A DNA stretch of 64,000 nucleotides. Origin: Niastella populi. GTDB lineage: Bacteria; Bacteroidota; Bacteroidia; Chitinophagales; Chitinophagaceae. A program made the position numbers and the translations under genes. A model generated the notes under the pieces. It did not search any database. It saw only the letters and a list, made by a program, of their open reading frames with translations, and had not been told where the DNA came from. Location of the stretch: assembly GCF_002078015.1 (NCBI RefSeq), contig NZ_LWBP01000191.1, forward strand, positions 1 through 64,000, read 5' to 3'. Every line of letters starts with the position of its first letter. The first letter of the stretch is position 1. Shown here piece after piece: positions 60,209 to 64,000 of the stretch.

Positions 60209-61546
60209 TTGAAAGTATCACAAAACATAGAACAGATAGCTGAGATACCGGTACCGGACAGTGCTTTTAAAATAAAGGGGTTGCGCTGGTACATTGTGAG
60301 CTTAATTGGGGTGGCCACCATCATCAATTATATCGACCGGGGCGCTATCAATTTCATGTGGCCCTACATTTATAAAGATTTTGGAATTGCCGATGCGGAT
60401 AGCAAAAGCGCACTGGCATTTATTACTTCTTTTTTTATGGTGGCCTATGCCATTGGGCAAACCGTTACCGGTAAACTGATGGATGCCATCGGCACGAGAT
60501 TGGGAATAACCATATCGATCATTGGCTGGAGTATTTCCATTGCGTTGCATGCGTTGGCAAAAGGTATTTTATCGTTCAGCGTATTCCGTTTCTTACTGGG
60601 TATCAGTGAGGCGGGCAACTGGCCCGGCGCAACCAAGAGCAATGCGGAATGGTTTCCGGCAAAAGAGCGCGCCATAGCACAGGGAATATTTGGCGCAGGC
60701 GCTTCGCTGGGAAGCGTTGTAGCTGCACCGGTAATAGCCTCTCTATATCTGGCATTTGGCTGGAAAGTGACCTTTGCCGCCATTGCCATTTTGGGAATAC
60801 TTTGGGTTATTCCCTGGCTGCTTATCAATAAGCATACACCCGATAAACATCCCTGGATCACCAAAGAAGAACGAGCGCATATTCTGGAAAGCCATACAAA
60901 TACCGCAAACACCATTCCCGAAACAAAAATATATAGCTGGAAACAGTTGCTGCAATTCAAAAATACCTGGGGCATCATCAGCTCCCGTTTTTTTATAGAT
61001 CCCGTATGGTGGTTATTCGTTACCTGGCTGCCTACCTTTTTAAAAGAGCAATATCATTTCGATATGAAACAGGTGGGGGCCTTTGCCTGGGTGCCGTATT
61101 TGTTTGCCGCCATTGGCGGACTGGCCGGGGGATTTTTTTCTTCTCATTGTATCAGGCGGGGTATGCCGGCAGCAAAGGCAAGAAAACGCGCTATGGCCAT
61201 TGGGTCTGTTTTAATGCTGATCTCATTGATCTGCATTGCCGCCTGGCTTGAACATTTGAAAGATAATATTTCGGTGGCCATTGCATTGATCAGCAGTACC
61301 CTGTTCGGCTTTCAATTTCTGATAAATAACCTGCAAACATTACCCGGCGATTATTTCAATGGAAAGAATGTTGGAACGGTAGCCGGTTTGGGCGGCACAG
61401 CTGCAGTATTGGGTACGCTCATCACTACGTGGATAGTTCCGGTGATCACCCGTACCAGTTATACTTCATTTTTTATAATGGGCGCCGCCATGGTGCCTGT
61501 TGCCTGGGCATGTATAACCTTTATAGCCTCGTCAAAAAAACATTGA
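60209..61546 (+). CDS. MFS transporter (hexuronate/DEH family, ACS type)
   Basis: A 445-residue major facilitator protein with twelve membrane helices. The GLRWYIVSLIGVATIINYIDRGAINFMWPYIYKDFGI start and the GKLMDAIGTRLGI loop (helix 2-3) resemble the anion:cation symporter group (ExuT, hexuronate). In this locus it should import DEH or unsaturated monomer made in the periplasm across the inner membrane. No ATG fits upstream of helix 1; a TTG at 60209 gives the first full start (KVSQNIEQIAEIPV...), so the start codon is unusual. The next gene, SDR, begins 24 bases after its stop. Confidence 0.88.
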   Translation: MKVSQNIEQIAEIPVPDSAFKIKGLRWYIVSLIGVATIINYIDRGAINFMWPYIYKDFGIADADSKSALAFITSFFMVAYAIGQTVTGKLMDAIGTRLGITISIIGWSISIALHALAKGILSFSVFRFLLGISEAGNWPGATKSNAEWFPAKERAIAQGIFGAGASLGSVVAAPVIASLYLAFGWKVTFAAIAILGILWVIPWLLINKHTPDKHPWITKEERAHILESHTNTANTIPETKIYSWKQLLQFKNTWGIISSRFFIDPVWWLFVTWLPTFLKEQYHFDMKQVGAFAWVPYLFAAIGGLAGGFFSSHCIRRGMPAAKARKRAMAIGSVLMLISLICIAAWLEHLKDNISVAIALISSTLFGFQFLINNLQTLPGDYFNGKNVGTVAGLGGTAAVLGTLITTWIVPVITRTSYTSFFIMGAAMVPVAWACITFIASSKKH

Positions 61547-61569
61547 ATAAAAACTTAAAAACATCCATA

Positions 61570-62322
61570 ATGAAACTTACAGGAAAAGTAGCAATAGTAA
61601 CCGGCGGAGCAAGAGACATTGGCAGGGCCGTATCGGTAAAGCTGGCGCAGGAAGGTGCAAAGGTGGTAGTGAATTATAACAGCAGTGAAGAACTGGCGCA
61701 GGAAACGCTGGCCCTGATAAAAGCGGCCGGCGGGGAAGGGCTTCTAGTAAAAGCAGATATCACCAACCGGGAAGAAGTGGCGCGGCTGGTAACTGAAACG
61801 AAAAAGGCCTTTGGCCATGAGATCCATATTTTAGCCAATGTTGCCGGCGGTATGGTTGGCCGTAAGCTCATCACCGATATGGACGAGGCGTTTTGGGACC
61901 ACGTAATTAACCTGAATGTGAAATCGGCGTTCCTGATGACGAAAGAAGTAGTATCGTATATGCCGGCCGGAAGCAGTATTATCAATTTTTCTTCGCAGGC
62001 CGGAAGAGATGGCGGCGGTTTTGGCGCATCGGCATATGCTACATCGAAGGGTGCTATTGCTACGTTCACGCGTGCAATGGCCAAAGAACTGGGGCCAAAA
62101 GGGATCCGGGTGAATGCGGTAGATCCCGGGATGATCGCCACTACCTTCCATGATACATTCACCAAACCGGAAGTGCGCACTGCCGTTGCCAATGCAACGC
62201 CATTACGCCGCGAAGGGAATGCCGGCGAAGTGGCTGACCTTGTGGCCTACCTGGCCGGTAATGAAAGCAGTTTTATCACCGGCGCCAATATCGATATCAA
62301 CGGCGGTACCTACTTTTCATAG
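61570..62322 (+). CDS. SDR oxidoreductase, probable DEH reductase
   Basis: A 250-residue short-chain dehydrogenase. The cofactor loop TGGARDIG at 11-18, the NVAGG motif near 89, and the catalytic triad Ser near 142-143 (NFSSQAGR), Y156 and K160 in SAYATSKGA are all present. The ATG at 61570 begins the fold (MKLTGKVAIVTGG); a longer frame from 61429 overlaps the MFS gene end and is rejected. In alginate loci an SDR reduces DEH (4-deoxy-L-erythro-5-hexoseulose uronate) to 2-keto-3-deoxy-D-gluconate. NADPH or NADH preference cannot be told with confidence: R15 after the glycine could favour NADPH. Last intact gene of the locus. Confidence 0.9.
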   Translation: MKLTGKVAIVTGGARDIGRAVSVKLAQEGAKVVVNYNSSEELAQETLALIKAAGGEGLLVKADITNREEVARLVTETKKAFGHEIHILANVAGGMVGRKLITDMDEAFWDHVINLNVKSAFLMTKEVVSYMPAGSSIINFSSQAGRDGGGFGASAYATSKGAIATFTRAMAKELGPKGIRVNAVDPGMIATTFHDTFTKPEVRTAVANATPLRREGNAGEVADLVAYLAGNESSFITGANIDINGGTYFS

Positions 62323-62332
62323 ATCAGCGCTT

Positions 62333-62830
62333 TTAAGATTGCATCCGTGTCATTCGCCAGGCGGCGGGTGGCACGGTTATTATTTTAACCCGGCGAGCGT
62401 ACTTATTACCAGCACCGCTACGCCGATAAGTTTTTCTTCTTTCAGCATTGCGCAATACCTGCAGGGCTTTACCAATATGTTTTTCCACGGTTTTAACTGA
62501 AATGCCCATTTCCTGCGCAATGTCTTAATAGCTCATGTTTCCGTAATGGTAAAGCATAAATGACTGATGGCATTTTTCAGGCAGCGTGTCGATGCTTGTG
62601 CGGATGCGTTTCTTCAACTCGGTATGCTCGTAAGGAAAAGCCTGCGATAAATAATTTTCGTTTTGTAAGATCGATGAATGATGCGCATCGCGTGACAACT
62701 GATCTCTTAGCTGGGTAGCTACTTTGTATTTTACCGCATTGGTGTTCTTATCAGCCTGATAGGAATCGGAACGGGAGCTGAATGTTGATCTTACCCAAAA
62801 TGATGGCTACCCGCAGTAGAAGATAATTGG
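62333..62830 (-). pseudogene. Truncated ECF sigma factor remnant with in-frame stop
   Basis: On the minus strand one frame from about 62808 reads ...YQADKNTNAVKYKVATQLRD, then LKKRIRTSIDTLPEKCHQSFMLYHYGNMSY, a stop (TTA at 62525-62527 on the + strand), and then DIAQEMGISVKTVEKHIGKALQVLR. This is sigma-70 region 4 of a Bacteroidota ECF sigma factor, with the start of its DNA-binding helix interrupted by the stop. No recognisable region 2 lies upstream. The remnant is too short for a functional sigma (about 165 codons without region 2). A sequencing error could explain the stop, but not the missing region 2. Confidence 0.7.
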
Positions 62831-62884
62831 AAAGAAGTGGTAAGAAGAGGCCGGAAGTAAGATGTCTGCAAAGACTGAACTTCC

Positions 62885-63300
62885 TGCTTTTTCTATAGCG
62901 AAAGCATATTTGGTGATATGGAAGCTTCATTGAACCTGGGGAAATTATTGCACATAAATAATAGCTTGCAGATAGGCGCTGATTTCAGGGTTATTTGATT
63001 GATCATGATGGCAATAACTTTATCGTTCCAACCGGCCCGGCTGATATTTTGAATTATACGATGCATGGTTTTTTGTTCAGGAATCGAAAAAATTCCTGCA
63101 TGAAAATAACGTCAGCTTCCGTAAGAGAACGGGTATCGGTTTACCGGCATCTTTGAATGCTTTTAAAAAATCACCGGCGATGGTGTAAAAAAAAGTGGGT
63201 GAATTTAAAGTGATACCAAATGGCGTGTTTGAAAACTGCTGGTAGAAAATTCCATCGATGCTTTTGTGGCAACGGTGCATAAAGGTTAAAACAACCGGTT
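62885..63300 (+). pseudogene. Degenerate TonB-dependent receptor fragment
   Basis: One + strand frame from about 62885 reads YSESIFGDMEASLNLGKLLH and INNSLQIGADFRVI, a stop at about 62997, then DHDGNNFIVPTGPADILNYT. After frame shifts it continues with GYRFTGIFE-like sequence (intact family: NGYRFPSIFEAF), GDGVKK and VIPNGVFENCW, ending in SIDAF near 63260. This is the part of a TonB receptor barrel that carries a NGYRFPS-type signature. Several stops and shifts exclude function. It lies beside the sigma factor remnant. Confidence 0.6.
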
Positions 63301-63445
63301 GTTTGTAAACGCTCAACTGTACAATTGTTATTCAAACTTTATAGCACAGATGGAAACCAGTCCTTGCTTTATTATACAACTATAACATATTCACTATAAT
63401 GTTGTAAAAAGTATGAATTGCCTGGCAACAGGTATGGCTTTTGCC

Positions 63446-63453
63446 TATTTTTG
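63446..63453 (+). promoter_or_regulatory. Possible -7 element of the rhomboid gene
   Basis: TATTTTTG matches the Bacteroidota TAnnTTTG element ten bases before the ATG at 63464. No well-spaced -33 element is clear. The leader would be very short. Confidence 0.35.
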
Positions 63454-63463
63454 AGAAAAAAAG

Positions 63464-64000
63464 ATGGTATTTCCTATTGGTGATGATAACCGGGACAGGA
63501 AAAGATTCCCTTTTATCAATTATCTGCTTATAGCGCTTAATATTTTTGTATATGTTTACTGGCAAAGGTTAGGGCAGAACGATGATTTTACTTTTGCCTA
63601 TTCTGCCGTGCCGGCTGAAATACTTACCGGGCGCGATATCGTAACCGAATCGAAGGTGGCTATAAACCCGTATGATGGAGAAACTTTCCGCGTACCTGGC
63701 CTCGGTATTACCAATATTCCTGTTTTTTTCACTTTGTTTACATCCATGTTCATGCATGGCGGGTTGGCGCATTTGGCGGGTAATATGATGTACCTGTGGA
63801 TCTTTGGCGATAATATAGAAGATGCGTTGGGGCACCTCAAATATCTTTTCTTTTATTTATTGTGTGGTTCGCTGGCGGGCTTAAGCCATGTGTTCAGTAC
63901 CCTTGTATTTGGACAAAGTATGTTAATACCCAGTTTAGGTGCGTCTGGCGCCATCTCAGGCATATTAGGCGCATATCTTCGATTGTTCCCCGGCAAAGGC
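63464..64000 (+). CDS. Rhomboid family intramembrane serine protease (cut by window end)
   Basis: The first 179 residues are present; the gene runs off the window. After a short cytoplasmic start (MVFPIGDDNRDRKRFPFINYL), the first helix, a loop, and the rhomboid core can be seen: FTSMFMHGGLAHLAGNMMYLWIFGDNIED (WR-like and HxxxHLxxNM motif) and then SLGASGAISGILGAYL with the catalytic serine in GASG. The catalytic histidine would be in the missing part. Rhomboids cut membrane proteins within the bilayer. The substrate is unknown. The fragment is on the same strand as the alginate locus but separated by 1.1 kb of remnants. Confidence 0.88.
   Translation, partial: MVFPIGDDNRDRKRFPFINYLLIALNIFVYVYWQRLGQNDDFTFAYSAVPAEILTGRDIVTESKVAINPYDGETFRVPGLGITNIPVFFTLFTSMFMHGGLAHLAGNMMYLWIFGDNIEDALGHLKYLFFYLLCGSLAGLSHVFSTLVFGQSMLIPSLGASGAISGILGAYLRLFPGKG

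Noticed and set aside
62150-62500. A 116-codon + strand frame over the SDR end
   Set aside because: Out of frame with the SDR gene and continues into the complement of the sigma remnant.
63077-63316. A 79-codon minus-strand frame near the rhomboid gene
   Set aside because: It is antisense to the TonB receptor remnant, whose + strand fragments match the family better.
1-64000. Insertion sequence, prophage or integrative element
   Set aside because: No transposase, integrase or phage gene was seen; the remnants and arrays do not have terminal repeats with target-site duplications that I can identify.
1-64000. tRNA, rRNA or known riboswitch
   Set aside because: No T-loop GGTTCGAATCC-type sequence with matching arms, and no leader with a riboswitch consensus was found by eye.

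Overview
The window reads as a chromosome segment of a Bacteroidota bacterium, most likely of the Chitinophagaceae (Niastella/Chitinophaga type). The evidence is a SusC/SusD pair, several very large secreted proteins with type IX secretion (T9SS) C-terminal domains, families such as DUF6728, DUF5723 and DUF4199, promoters of the TAnnTTTG type, and a general lack of Shine-Dalgarno sites. No tRNA, rRNA, CRISPR array, insertion sequence or prophage was recognised.

Layout. 0-11 kb is mostly housekeeping: an unknown 153-aa protein, an eroded zinc metalloprotease remnant, a DUF6728 mini-protein, lpxB, a small membrane protein, surE, atpG, scpB (with an acidic tail of about 190 residues), lysA, a DUF4442 hotdog protein and a beta-CASP metallo-beta-lactamase protein. 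11.4-14.7 kb is a divergent phosphorelay: a membrane hybrid histidine kinase facing an Hpt protein and a LytTR response regulator. 15-30 kb is cell-envelope and secreted material: a DUF4136 lipoprotein, a DUF5723/OmpA protein and three big T9SS-exported proteins. 29.7-36.3 kb is a probable arabinoside cluster: AraC regulator, DapA-like lyase, DUF885 peptidase and GH127. 36.4-45.1 kb is mixed: two more T9SS proteins, a SET-domain protein with a lysine-rich repeat tail, an RMD1-family protein, a SusC plug-domain fragment, a VOC protein, a DUF4199 protein and a membrane-anchored LuxR regulator.

46.2-62.3 kb is a complete-looking alginate utilisation locus, all on the + strand. It holds SusC, SusD, a surface lipoprotein, a FadR-type GntR regulator, PL6 and PL17 lyases, a KdgF cupin, an alpha/beta hydrolase, a PL7 lyase, an MFS transporter and an SDR probably acting as DEH reductase. 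Twin TTGGTTAACCAA palindromes upstream of susC are the likely operator. The implied route is: polymer bound and imported by SusCD, cut by PL7 and PL6, reduced to monomer by PL17, opened to DEH with KdgF help, transported by MFS and reduced to 2-keto-3-deoxygluconate. The kinase and aldolase that would finish the route are not in the window. The window ends with fragments of an ECF sigma factor and a TonB receptor, then a rhomboid protease cut by the window edge.

The most unusual feature is not a gene. About twenty intergenic stretches are degenerate arrays of strictly 7-bp or 8-bp words. Each array has its own word set. They often start inside or directly after a stop codon, and some are arranged as facing arms able to form long hairpins. 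They resemble in style the heptanucleotide STRR repeats described in cyanobacteria. Four separate gene remnants in spaces between genes show that this chromosome also keeps decaying fragments.
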